A stretch of DNA of 64,000 nucleotides, from contig NZ_VFAH01000004.1 in assembly GCF_008929045.1 (NCBI RefSeq), positions 1 through 64,000 of the forward strand, written 5' to 3'. Shown here piece after piece: positions 55,192-63,757 of the stretch; position 1 is the stretch's first letter, and the number at the start of each line of letters is the position of its first letter. The position numbers and the translations under genes were made by a program. The notes beneath the pieces are model-generated. The model saw only the letters and a program-made list of their open reading frames with translations, was not told where the DNA came from and ran no database searches. This DNA comes from Noviherbaspirillum aerium (GTDB lineage: Bacteria > Pseudomonadota > Gammaproteobacteria > Burkholderiales > Burkholderiaceae_D).

Positions 55192-57529
55192 ATGACGGCT
55201 GGGCCAGTCTGCTCGCGCCGAACAGCAGGGATTCGACAGCCCGTTCGAACGCCGGCGCATATTCTAGGGGCAACACCGCTTCCTTGCGCAAGGCTTCGCG
55301 CAGGGATGTGCAAGCGAACAGAACCAGCTCGCCTTGCCTGCCCTCCTGCTTGAACAGGTAGAGCGAACGATGCGTGCTGATCCAGATCAGTTGCATGGCA
55401 AGAGGTTCGGCTGCGGCAAGCTGGAACCGGGCGCCGATCTGGCAAGCCTGTGTCAGAGCATCCTGATCCGCCTTGTTCGCCGCACCAGTGCCGAACTCGC
55501 TTCTCAAGTCCATCTTGAGCTTGCGGCTTGCCAGCAGGTCTTCGATGATGCCGTCCCGAACCCGCGGCGGGTCCGCCAGCGTCCAGGTTGCCTGGTGCCA
55601 GCCGGTCCCCACCCGGGCAAAGCGCTGACGCAGCTCATCCAGGCTCGGCTGCGGCGCCGGCCTGGACAGGCCTGGCCCGCGCAGAATGCGCGTATGCATC
55701 CCGACCAGCACATCAAGAATTTCTGCGGCCTCTTCCTCGGGCAAGCGGATCAGTACGAAGGCTTGGCGTAGTCCCTTGACCAGTCCAGGCAGCATGCGCA
55801 TCAAACCGTTTCGTTCCTCCGGCGTCTGCTTGTCCTGAATGCTCCAGATTAACTCCGGGAGCATGGCCCGATACTGCAGCACAAGGCTATCCTTGCTGCC
55901 GGCCGCCATGCCGGATTCGCCGTCCTGGCGCGCGGCATGCATGAGAACCTGCGGCCATATGCGAATAACGAAGTCCGTGATCCGCTTGTCCGCATTCAGC
56001 GGCGGCAAAACCTCGCACAGCACAGTCATCGCATTCGTCAGCAGAACGCTGCAGCGCTCGGCCGATTCGACCACATCGATCGCCTGCGCGGCATACCGGT
56101 CTTCCTCTCGGACCCGGTCCTGAAGAAAGCGCTCGAAGGAGGCAAGAGCGTCTTTGAAAACGTCCGTATCGCAGGTGAAGTCATGCAGGATGCGATTGAC
56201 CAGACGCTCGACTTCCGCCGCAAGGCGCCGGCCATCGGCACTCTCGGAATCGGCATCGACGGTCACCGAACCGATGCGGTTGAGAAGCCGGCGCGCCGCA
56301 TGCGCTTCGTCGTGCAGCAGTTCCGGCTCCATGACGGCTGCTTTGAGCACGGGAACGTGCAGTCTTGCCATCTGCTGCCTGACGCACGCTGGAATGTGCT
56401 GGTCTCCAAGAATGATCTGGAAAAGCAAGGCAACCACATCGATGGTCATGCGTTCCGTTACCGATACCTTCTGCAAGTCCAGGTTTTCACGCACGGCAGC
56501 CAGCGGATCGCGGCCGGGGGCTCCCTCGGCCGCGCGGCCGTCGGGGACGTTGCCGCGTGCCGCCTGCTGCTGGATCGCATCGAGCTGGGCAAGCAGCGGA
56601 TTCGCCGCCGGCACCGGGTATTTTACGATCGGCGCGTTGCCGCTCGCGGACGGAAGGAAGGTACGGACCGGGGACAGCATCCCGCGCAGGAATTCCTGAA
56701 CCGACGGCGTCTGCGTGTCGGCATTGCCGCGTGCGGAAGCCTTGCCAGGTTCTTCGGACTGCGCGGCGGTGAACGCGTCGAACAGGCGCTTCAAGCCGGG
56801 CAGCAATTGCTGCTGGAATTGGTCCGTGGCACGCCGATTGGTGCCGGGTGCGCCAAAATAGCGCTGGCCTGGCGCATGGCGTGAACGCTGAGCGACAAAC
56901 TTCCCGTGCACGCCCGAGGTTTCGAAGACCGCGCGCAGGGACGCATAGTAATCCGGCAGATGCAGCACCATCGCGTCGGAAAGGTGTTCGAACAGCAGTC
57001 TTGCCCGGGTTTCATCGCCGGTGCTGGTCTTGACCGCTTCATGCAACGCCCGCGCCAGCAAGTAGGGGCGGAACGGATTTTCCCGCTCCCGGGCTTCGAT
57101 TTGCCCATGCAGCTGCGCGATGATGACATTGAGGCGGCCGATGCTTTCCTCGGTCGCCTCGCGCATCCGGTGGGCAAGCCGCCCGACCTCGATCTGGTGA
57201 TTGACGACCTCGTCGTCAATCAGCGTCAATTCGGCGGCAGCCACATTGCGCAGACCCGGCCGCAAATCAATGAACATGGTCTGCATTGCCCGTTCAAGAT
57301 AGTTCTTGAACAAGCCGTCGATGCGGCGCAGGAAGACGCTGCTGTCCTGGCGGATATACTGGCGCGCCGTCTTCAATGCCGGCAGTTCGTTGCCGGATTT
57401 CGGCTGCAGCAAGCGTTCGCCGATGTGCCGGTCGGCATCCTCCAGCGCCTGCCGGACCAGGGCCATGAAGCTGACTTCAGCCCGGGTCTGGGCAGCGAAA
57501 ATAAGACGCTTGTATTCGGTTTCAGCCAT
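55190..57529 (-). CDS. DUF1631 family protein
   Basis: 779 residues, soluble, mostly helical. It matches the DUF1631 family common in beta- and gammaproteobacteria: N-terminal LVRQALEDADRHIGERLLQP, the conserved DLRPGLRNVAAAELTLIDDE and MREATEESIGRL, and the C-terminal part near ANKADQDALTQACQIGARFQ with a PilZ-like WISTHRSLYLFKQEGRQG. Homologues have been mislabelled thymidine phosphorylase. Function unknown. The stop codon is formed by a family B repeat end. Confidence 0.88.
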   Translation of the reverse strand: MAETEYKRLIFAAQTRAEVSFMALVRQALEDADRHIGERLLQPKSGNELPALKTARQYIRQDSSVFLRRIDGLFKNYLERAMQTMFIDLRPGLRNVAAAELTLIDDEVVNHQIEVGRLAHRMREATEESIGRLNVIIAQLHGQIEARERENPFRPYLLARALHEAVKTSTGDETRARLLFEHLSDAMVLHLPDYYASLRAVFETSGVHGKFVAQRSRHAPGQRYFGAPGTNRRATDQFQQQLLPGLKRLFDAFTAAQSEEPGKASARGNADTQTPSVQEFLRGMLSPVRTFLPSASGNAPIVKYPVPAANPLLAQLDAIQQQAARGNVPDGRAAEGAPGRDPLAAVRENLDLQKVSVTERMTIDVVALLFQIILGDQHIPACVRQQMARLHVPVLKAAVMEPELLHDEAHAARRLLNRIGSVTVDADSESADGRRLAAEVERLVNRILHDFTCDTDVFKDALASFERFLQDRVREEDRYAAQAIDVVESAERCSVLLTNAMTVLCEVLPPLNADKRITDFVIRIWPQVLMHAARQDGESGMAAGSKDSLVLQYRAMLPELIWSIQDKQTPEERNGLMRMLPGLVKGLRQAFVLIRLPEEEAAEILDVLVGMHTRILRGPGLSRPAPQPSLDELRQRFARVGTGWHQATWTLADPPRVRDGIIEDLLASRKLKMDLRSEFGTGAANKADQDALTQACQIGARFQLAAAEPLAMQLIWISTHRSLYLFKQEGRQGELVLFACTSLREALRKEAVLPLEYAPAFERAVESLLFGASRLAQPS

Positions 57530-57642
57530 GCCGACGCTTCCGGAAACGCAATGGCTCTAGTTTATGCGGAAATGCCGTACGGCATCACAAGAAATACCGC
57601 AAACATTACAGCTTTGTTCCAATTCGTTCCGGCATGCAAGCC

Positions 57643-57808
57643 AGAGCGGCTCCCCCCTGACTTGCCTGCCGATCCCGGACAGGTTGGTATTGGCATTGGC
57701 GCTGCGTTGTGACTTCTTGTCATGACTTGGTCATGTTGCGTCGTCCCGCCCCGCTCCACCAGCAATCCGCCTCGGCCTCGACCAGGCCGGTCATGGCGAA
57801 ACCGTTCT
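57643..57808. repeat. Family B terminal-inverted-repeat element, long copy B3
   Basis: 166 bases. Left end AGAGCGGCTCCCCCCTGACT; right end in reverse AGAACGGTTTCGCCATGACC. The centre matches B2 (GATCCCGGACAG, GCGTTGTGAC, CCAGCAATCCGCCTCGG). The outermost TAG of the right end is the rsuA stop codon. Confidence 0.8.
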
Positions 57809-58529
57809 AAGCGCCGGCAGGCGCGAGCAGTGAGAGCTTCTCTTCGTCGAGATAGCACCATTCGCCCTCGTCCAGGCTGAGACTGTCGAGCTCCAGCCTG
57901 CCGACCATCGTGCGGCGCAGGGCTTGGCAATGGTTTCCGGCGGCTGCCAGCATGCGCTTGACCTGATGGTACTTGCCCTGCTCCAGAACGATCTCGAGGC
58001 GGTGCTCGTCGAGCCTGCGGCAGGATTGCGCAGCCAGCGGCGCGGGCTCGTCATGAAGTTTCACGCCTGACAACAACTTTTCGATCAGCTCGTCCGTGAC
58101 GGGAGCATCGGTCGTGGCCACGTACAACTTCGGCACATGACGCTTGGGGGAAGACTGGGCATGGATGAAGGCGCCGTCGTCGGACATCAGCAGCAGGCCG
58201 GTCGTATCATGATCGAGCCGGCCGACCGGCTGCACTTCGCGCCAGGTAAATTGCTCGGGCAACAGCGTCAGCACGCCGGGATGATGGCTTGGCTTGCGGG
58301 AACATTCATAGCCCGGCGGCTTGTTGAGCGCGATGTAGACATGCTGCCTGTATTCCCAGGTTTCGTCGAAAATGGTGAATGACAGGCCATCTGTCTCAAG
58401 GGAGGCACGGTAATCGGTGATGGTTTCGCCGTTGACGGCGACTTCGCCGTCGGAAATCAGCTCGCGGCACCATTTCCGGGTGCCGAATCCCTGCGATTGC
58501 AGGATACGGTCAAGGCTTTGTTTACTCAT
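57807..58529 (-). CDS. rsuA: 16S rRNA pseudouridine synthase (RsuA family)
   Basis: 240 residues. N-terminal S4 RNA-binding domain (LDRILQSQGFGTRKWCRELI, DGEVAVNGE) and a pseudouridine synthase domain with the catalytic motif VQPVGRLDHDTTGLLLMSDD (Asp nucleophile) and EQGKYHQVKRMLAAAGN. By similarity to RsuA it modifies U516 of 16S rRNA. The ATG at 58529 gives MSKQSLDRIL; an extension to 58571 has no family support. Confidence 0.9.
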   Translation of the reverse strand: MSKQSLDRILQSQGFGTRKWCRELISDGEVAVNGETITDYRASLETDGLSFTIFDETWEYRQHVYIALNKPPGYECSRKPSHHPGVLTLLPEQFTWREVQPVGRLDHDTTGLLLMSDDGAFIHAQSSPKRHVPKLYVATTDAPVTDELIEKLLSGVKLHDEPAPLAAQSCRRLDEHRLEIVLEQGKYHQVKRMLAAAGNHCQALRRTMVGRLELDSLSLDEGEWCYLDEEKLSLLAPAGA

Positions 58530-58707
58530 GGCGGAACTGTACCAGAAGCTTGGCCGCTTTCCCTCGCCCACCGCGGCCGGAGCTACGCCGAAAGCGCTAG
58601 AAAGATGGCGCTCTGGTGACTTGCGGCCTTGCCATGGGTATCATCCGATAACGGGACCCACGCGGTCTTCACTGCGCATACCAAGCGATCCACGAGCAGA
58701 CTACGAT

Positions 58708-59202
58708 ATGTCAGCAAACCCTCCACTGATCGATCCCCAGCATGCCGACTTCCTGCAGAGCGGCGTGTCGCTCTCCGTCGGCGCCTGCGACAACCAGCGT
58801 ATGCCGACGCTGGCCCGGGCCACGGGTTGCCGTCTTTCCCCGGACCGCAGGCAGGTGACGATATTCATTTCCGCCACCCAGGGCGCGCCGGTGCTACGCT
58901 GCGTACGCGAAAACGGCGCCATCACGGTCGTTTTCAGCCGGCCGTCAACCCACAGGACGGTACAGATCAAGGGCAAGGATGCGGTGGTTGGCGGCCTGCT
59001 GGCCGGCGACCTGGATATCGTGGAGCGCTACCGCAGCAGCTTTGCGCGGGAACTCGATCCGCTCGGATTCGATGAAATCCTGATCCGCACCCTGCTCGCC
59101 GCACCGCCGGCCGACCTGGTCGCCGTGACGTTCACACCCCTCGAAGCCTATTCCCAGACACCCGGGCCGAACGCCGGCGAGCCTCTGAAAGCGCAAGCAT
59201 GA
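58708..59202 (+). CDS. Pyridoxamine 5'-phosphate oxidase-like flavoprotein
   Basis: 164 residues with a split-barrel PNPOx-like fold (SLSVGACDNQRMPTLARATG, RRQVTIFISATQGAPVLRCV, HRTVQIKGKDAVVGG). The substrate is not known; relatives bind FMN or F420-type cofactors. The ATG at 58708 is chosen over an upstream-open frame. Its stop overlaps the next start (ATGA at 59199-59202), so the two genes are translationally coupled and probably work together. Confidence 0.82.
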   Translation: MSANPPLIDPQHADFLQSGVSLSVGACDNQRMPTLARATGCRLSPDRRQVTIFISATQGAPVLRCVRENGAITVVFSRPSTHRTVQIKGKDAVVGGLLAGDLDIVERYRSSFARELDPLGFDEILIRTLLAAPPADLVAVTFTPLEAYSQTPGPNAGEPLKAQA

Positions 59203-60538
59203 TCATCCAGCTCGACGCCATACGCGGTTGCCTGGAGGGCGTGATCCCGGGCACGATGGCCACCGTCTCCGCCGACGGCATGCCGAACGTGGCCTACCTG
59301 TCGCAGGTGCAATTCGTAGACAGCCGGCATGTCGCCATGTCCTACCAGTTCTTCAACAAGACGCGCCAGAACATCATGGTCAATCCGCGCGCGACGCTGG
59401 TGGTGACGCATCCGGCGACCGCAGCGCAATACCGGCTGGCCATCGAGTACCTCCGCACCGAGACTTCCGGCCCGCTGTTTGAAAGCATGAAAGCCAAGCT
59501 GGCCGGCATCGCCTCGCAAACCGGCATGACTGGCATATTCCGGCTACTCGGCTCGGATGTGTTCCGTGTGCATGACATCCAGCAGGTGCCGGGCGAGACC
59601 GTGCCCATGCCGCCGCCGCAGCGCAACCTGCTGTCCGCCCTGCGCAATGCCAGCGAGCGGCTGTCCGCCTGCAGCGACCTCGACGGCCTGCTGTCGGAAA
59701 CCCTGGCTTGCCTGCAGCAGCAGTTCGCCATCGACCACACCATGATTCTCATGCTCGACCAGCCCGGCGAGAGGTTGTATACAGTCGCCAGCCATGGCTA
59801 CGAATCCTCCGGCATTGGTTCTGAAATTCCCATGGGGCAAGGCGTGATCGGCGTCGCCGCCCGCGAATGCGCGCCGATCCGCATCAGCCACATGACGACT
59901 GAATACGCCTACAGCCGGGCAATCCGCGAAAGCGCCGAGGGCAGCGACTGGGCTTCCGCGCTGGAGACGGAGATACCGCTACCCGGACTCTGCTCGCCGC
60001 GCAGCCAGCTGGCCGTGCCGATCGCCGCCGGACAGCGCACGCTCGGCGTGCTGTATGTGGAAAGTCCGCAGGACTTGCGCTTTACCTATGATGATGAGGA
60101 TGCCCTGGTCAGCCTGGCGCGGCAGCTGGGAATGACGATTACCCATCTGCAGAGCGCTGCCGACTGCAGCGACGAAACGCCCGCGCCCGCCGAGGTGCCC
60201 GCGCCGCGCGACGGGGGACACCGCTGCCGGTGCGGCATTTCGCCGGAAATGATTCGGTATTTCTCGGCGACGATTACCTGATCAAGGGGGTGGCCGGCTC
60301 GATTTTCTGGACCTTGCTGCGCGACTATGCCGACAAGGGCCGTACCGAATTCACCAACCGCGAGCTGCGGCTCGATTCGCGCATACGCTTGCCGGACGTC
60401 AGCGACAATCTCGAAGCGCGCCTCCTGCTGCTCGGCAAGCGCCTGGTCGAACGCGACGCTGCGATGCGTATTGAAAAAACCGGCCGAGGCCGCTTCCGCC
60501 TGCGCGTCGACCGGGCGATTTCATTGCTCCAGGAATAG
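59199..60538 (+). pseudogene. PNPOx-like plus GAF domain protein, frameshifted at a G5 tract
   Basis: The first frame (59199-60281) encodes a PNPOx-like domain (about 1-130: GTMATVSADGMPNVAYLSQV) and a GAF domain (about 145-320: SERLSACSDLDGLLSETLAC, VPIAAGQRTLGVLYVESPQD). It then shifts to unrelated sequence. The conserved C-terminal part continues in another frame to 60538 (VRHFAGNDSVFLGDDYLIKG, LRLDSRIRLPDVSDNLEARL). One missing G in the run at 60213-60217 explains this: six G restore Asp-Gly-Gly-Thr-Pro-Leu-Pro-Val. It is either a recent inactivation or a sequencing error. The C-terminal domain has a helix-turn-helix-like look; role inferred as sensing or regulation with the coupled flavoprotein. 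Confidence 0.82.
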
Positions 60539-60681
60539 ACAATTCATCCCTCAGGCTGCGGCTTTCTTAAAACTTCATTCAATAATTCTTAAAAAAACCT
60601 TAAGCCCCGCCAGCACCGATTCTGCCGCCGCTGCCTGCAGTAGACTTCGTCCCCATCCCGCGTTTGAAAGGAAGGACGAAC

Positions 60682-61644
60682 ATGAATCGGACGACAGCAA
60701 GCCGCAGCCCTGCATCCATGCTCGAATGCATGATGCTGATCCGCGCCTATGAAGAAAAGACCGCCGAGATACAGGCCTCCGGCGCCGCCGCCGGCACCTG
60801 CACCTCGGTCGGCCAGGAAGCCTCGGCGGTGGGCGTGGTATCGGCCCTGCGCAACGAAGACCGCATCCTGACCAATCATCGCAGCGCCGGCCATCTGATC
60901 GCCCGTGGCGCCGATACCGGGCGCATGCTGGCCGAAGTCATGGGCCGAAGCACCGGTTACTGCAAGGGCAAGAGCGGCTCCCTGCACATATCGGCGAAAG
61001 AACTCGGCGTGGTGCTGACTTCCACCATCGTCGGCGGCGAACTCTCGCTGGCCACCGGCGTCGCGCTGTCGAAGACCATGCTCGGCGAAGCCGGCATTGT
61101 CGCCTGCTTCTTTGGCGACGGCGCCGCCGGCGAAGGCATCTTTCATGAATCGCTCAACCTGGCGATGGTCTGGAACCTGCCCATTCTCTACGTCTGCGAA
61201 AACAACCAGTGGCAAGCCTACGTCCACCGCGAGGAAACCATGACCGGCGACCATGTGAGCGCTTGGGCGAAAGGCTACGGCATGGAAAGCCGCACCGTCG
61301 ACGGCAACGATGTCGAAGCCGTGCATGCCGCAGCGCTCGAAGCGGCAGCGTATATCCGCGAAACCGGCAAGCCCTATCTGCTGGAGACCTACACCTACCG
61401 CCTGCGCGGACATTTCGAGCCGGATGATCAGGCTTATGTCGACGCACAGGAGCTTGCCCGCTGGCGCGAAAAGGATCCGCTGGCTTTGATGCGGCAGCGC
61501 CTGCTTGCACAAGACATACTGGGCACGGCCGACATCGCCGCCATCGAGGAGCGCGTGCGGGCGCAGGTCGAACAGGCCGCGCGATTCGCGGCCGCCTCGC
61601 CCTTCCCCGAACTTTCCGAACTCGCCACCGACGTCTACGCCTGA
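60682..61644 (+). CDS. Thiamine-dependent 2-oxo acid/acetoin dehydrogenase E1 alpha subunit
   Basis: 320 residues of the PDH E1 alpha/AcoA family. The thiamine diphosphate motif is GDGAAGEGIFHESLNLAMVW ending in CENNQW. Other marks are TNHRSAGHLIARGADTGRML and the phosphorylation-loop-like YRLRGHFEPDDQAY. The ATG at 60682 has GGAAGG; TTG 60664 is in frame but unlikely. It pairs with the beta subunit 10 bases downstream. No E2 or E3 gene follows in the window, so the acceptor complex is elsewhere. Confidence 0.92.
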   Translation: MNRTTASRSPASMLECMMLIRAYEEKTAEIQASGAAAGTCTSVGQEASAVGVVSALRNEDRILTNHRSAGHLIARGADTGRMLAEVMGRSTGYCKGKSGSLHISAKELGVVLTSTIVGGELSLATGVALSKTMLGEAGIVACFFGDGAAGEGIFHESLNLAMVWNLPILYVCENNQWQAYVHREETMTGDHVSAWAKGYGMESRTVDGNDVEAVHAAALEAAAYIRETGKPYLLETYTYRLRGHFEPDDQAYVDAQELARWREKDPLALMRQRLLAQDILGTADIAAIEERVRAQVEQAARFAAASPFPELSELATDVYA

Positions 61645-61654
61645 GGAGCCTTGC

Positions 61655-62662
61655 ATGAACAAGTTGACCGTGAATGATGCCATCGGCCAGGCGCTGGCCG
61701 AGGAAATGCGGCGCGATGCGCGCGTGATGATGTTCGGCGAGGGAGTGGCCACCAAGCGGCCCGAGCTGGTGAAGGAATTCGGCGGGAAACGGGTGCGCAA
61801 CACGCCGCTGGCCGAAGGCATCATCGCCGGCACCGCCGCGGGCGCCGCCGCCACCGGCTTGCGCCCGGTAGTCGATTTGCTGTTCGCGCCCTTTCTGTGC
61901 TTCGCAATGGACGAGATCGTCAACAGTGCCGGCAAGCTGCGCTATCTCTCCGGCGGACAGTTCGAGTTTCCGATGGTCGTGATGGCGATGACCGGCGCCG
62001 GCTGGACCGTCGGCGCGCAGCATAACCACAATCTCGAAGCCTGGTTCGTGCATAGTCCCGGCCTGAAAGTCGTGATGCCCTCCAACGCCGCCGACTTCAA
62101 GGGACTGCTCAAGGCCGCCATCCGCGACGACAACCCGGTCCTGTTTTTCGTCGATCTCGCCCTCGGCTACGCGCCGGGGGATGTCCCGGAAGATGAGCAT
62201 GTCATCCCGCTGGGCAAGGCTGCCGTCGCCCGCGAAGGCAGCGATGTCACCATCGTGAGCTATGCCAAGATGGTCGGCAGCTGTCTCCAGGCGGGCGCCG
62301 AGCTGGCCGCGCAAGGCATCTCGGCCGAAGTGATCGACCTGCGCAGTCTCAAACCGCTGGACGAAGAAGCGATCCTGCGCTCCGTGCGCAAGACGGGTCG
62401 ACTGCTGGTTGTGCATGAAGCGAGCCGCTTGTGCGGCGTCGGAGCGGAAGTCAGCGCCATCGTGGCGGAACACGCCTTCGATGCATTGAAGGCGCCGGTC
62501 GCGCGCCTCACCGGCCCCGATGCGCCGGCGGCTTCAAGCTATCCGCTGGAACAGGCATTCCTGCCGCGGCCGGACGCCATCGCCGCGGCCGCGCGCAAGC
62601 TGGCCGGCCATGCGCGCTCGCACGCACTGCACATAGGCGAGCCGGAGATTCTGAGCATCTGA
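61655..62662 (+). CDS. Thiamine-dependent 2-oxo acid/acetoin dehydrogenase E1 beta subunit
   Basis: 335 residues of the transketolase-like pyrimidine and C-terminal domains: MNKLTVNDAIGQALAEEMRR, VMMFGEGVATKRPELVKEFG, NTPLAEGIIAGTAAGAAATG, and the C-terminal AQGISAEVIDLRSLKPLDEE with GRLLVVHEASRLCGVGAEVS. It forms the alpha2beta2 E1 with the upstream gene. GAGGAG precedes the ATG. The stop codon lies inside a tandem 8-bp repeat (62652-62683). Confidence 0.92.
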   Translation: MNKLTVNDAIGQALAEEMRRDARVMMFGEGVATKRPELVKEFGGKRVRNTPLAEGIIAGTAAGAAATGLRPVVDLLFAPFLCFAMDEIVNSAGKLRYLSGGQFEFPMVVMAMTGAGWTVGAQHNHNLEAWFVHSPGLKVVMPSNAADFKGLLKAAIRDDNPVLFFVDLALGYAPGDVPEDEHVIPLGKAAVAREGSDVTIVSYAKMVGSCLQAGAELAAQGISAEVIDLRSLKPLDEEAILRSVRKTGRLLVVHEASRLCGVGAEVSAIVAEHAFDALKAPVARLTGPDAPAASSYPLEQAFLPRPDAIAAAARKLAGHARSHALHIGEPEILSI

Positions 62663-62683
62663 GCATCTGAGCATCTGAGCATC
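62652..62683 (+). repeat. Four tandem TGAGCATC units at the E1 beta stop codon
   Basis: Four perfect copies of TGAGCATC in a row, the second supplying the TGA stop. A change in copy number leaves the encoded end almost unchanged, because the first in-frame TGA recurs. Confidence 0.85.
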
Positions 62684-62733
62684 AATGCGTCAAAACCATC
62701 ACTGCCACTCCCCCAACCCCGGAAGGAAATACC

Positions 62734-63162
62734 ATGAATACCACCGCATCATCACTTCACACCGACCATGGCGGCACCCGCGCTTTCTCGCCGGTCGGCA
62801 TCATCTGGCTCAAGCTGGCAGTCGTTTATCTGATCATCGGCGTCGGCATGGGAATCATGATGGGCGCGAGCCGCGACTTCACCATGCGCCCGGTTCATGC
62901 GCACATCAATCTGCTCGGCTGGGCGACCATGGCCCTTGCCGGCCTAATCTACAGCGTATTTCCGGAGGCGGGCCTGAGCAAGCTGGCCCGCTTGCATTTC
63001 TGGCTGGCCAACCTCTCGCTGCCAGTCATGGCGGTTGCCCTCGGCCTCGTCATTACCGGTACGACGGCGCTGGTGCCGGTGCTGGCCGCGTCGGAGATCG
63101 TCGCCGCGCTAGGCATCCTGGTGTTCGCGGCGAATCTGTTCATCAATCTGAAGGCACGCTGA
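62734..63162 (+). CDS. Small membrane protein resembling a cytochrome oxidase subunit I fragment
   Basis: 142 residues, four predicted membrane helices (IIWLKLAVVYLIIGVGMGIM, LGWATMALAGLIYSVFPEA, FWLANLSLPVMAVALGLVIT, LAASEIVAALGILVFAANLF). The segment RPVHAHINLLGW resembles the haem-ligand helix of cbb3-type subunit I proteins; stand-alone proteins of this kind are found in related bacteria. Too short for a catalytic oxidase subunit. Good Shine-Dalgarno (GGAAGGAA). Confidence 0.8.
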   Translation: MNTTASSLHTDHGGTRAFSPVGIIWLKLAVVYLIIGVGMGIMMGASRDFTMRPVHAHINLLGWATMALAGLIYSVFPEAGLSKLARLHFWLANLSLPVMAVALGLVITGTTALVPVLAASEIVAALGILVFAANLFINLKAR

Positions 63163-63282
63163 TTGCGCCGCCGACCGAACCGGCTTCCGGCTTTCCGTTG
63201 CATGCCCTTGTCTGACCAAGGGCAAGGGCTTCAATCAAAATACCGATAGCCAGTCACGCTGACATAGCCGGTTTTCAACTTT

Positions 63283-63681
63283 CTACAGCTGGGAAGCCAT
63301 GTCGAAAACGAACCTCCCGGCCGACAAAAGCTGGTCCAGCGGAATCTGGGAAATCTTGTCGCCCTTTAACATGCTGGAAAAAGCACTGTATGCCTTGTCA
63401 TCCATTCCGAAGGCACTCTTCATCTGGTCCTTCATTGCATCGACTATGTCATCCTTCATTTTGTCCGGCATGCCCTTAAACAGATTCTTGAATCCATCGA
63501 CCAGACCGGGTTTGCCATTTTTTCCCAGGAGATCCGCTTCGTTTTTTCCATTCTTGAAAAAATTTGAAACCTGGTCGAGAACTTCTCCGCCCGCCTTCTT
63601 AGCCGCCGGGCTGTTTGCGGCATTGGGAAGGTGGGACACCGCTGCGCGTCCGAGTGCTCCGAGTGCTAATGGGAGGGCCAT
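63283..63681 (-). CDS. Small Cys-free protein under an hrp box, putative type III secreted or helper protein
   Basis: 132 residues without Cys or Trp, rich in Lys, Asp, Gly and Ala, with a helical middle (LVDGFKNLFKGMPDKMKDDI, VDAMKDQMKSAFGMDDKAYS) and an Ala/Leu N-terminus (MALPLALGALGRAAVSHLPN). Shine-Dalgarno AAAGGAG. An exact hrp box starts 76 bases upstream. Small, Cys-free and few aromatic residues recall harpins and other extracellular Hrp proteins, but no family is recognised. The assignment rests on the promoter and composition. Confidence 0.75.
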   Translation of the reverse strand: MALPLALGALGRAAVSHLPNAANSPAAKKAGGEVLDQVSNFFKNGKNEADLLGKNGKPGLVDGFKNLFKGMPDKMKDDIVDAMKDQMKSAFGMDDKAYSAFSSMLKGDKISQIPLDQLLSAGRFVFDMASQL

Positions 63682-63729
63682 TTTTAATCTCCTTTAGTTA
63701 AAACGGCGTGATTCAAGATATCTCAGAAT

Positions 63730-63757
63730 TAAGTGGCATGGCGATCAATCCGGTTCC
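63730..63757 (-). promoter_or_regulatory. hrp box (HrpL-type promoter), leftward
   Basis: On the minus strand: GGAACC (63757-63752), 15 bases, CCACTTA (63736-63730). It is an exact match to GGAACC-N15/16-CCACNNA. A start near 63723 would give a leader of about 40 bases for the gene at 63681. Confidence 0.85.

Noticed and set aside
63204-63223. Hairpin GCCCTTG/CAAGGGC between convergent genes
   Set aside because: No T-run on either side; too weak to call a terminator, though Rho-dependent ending is possible.
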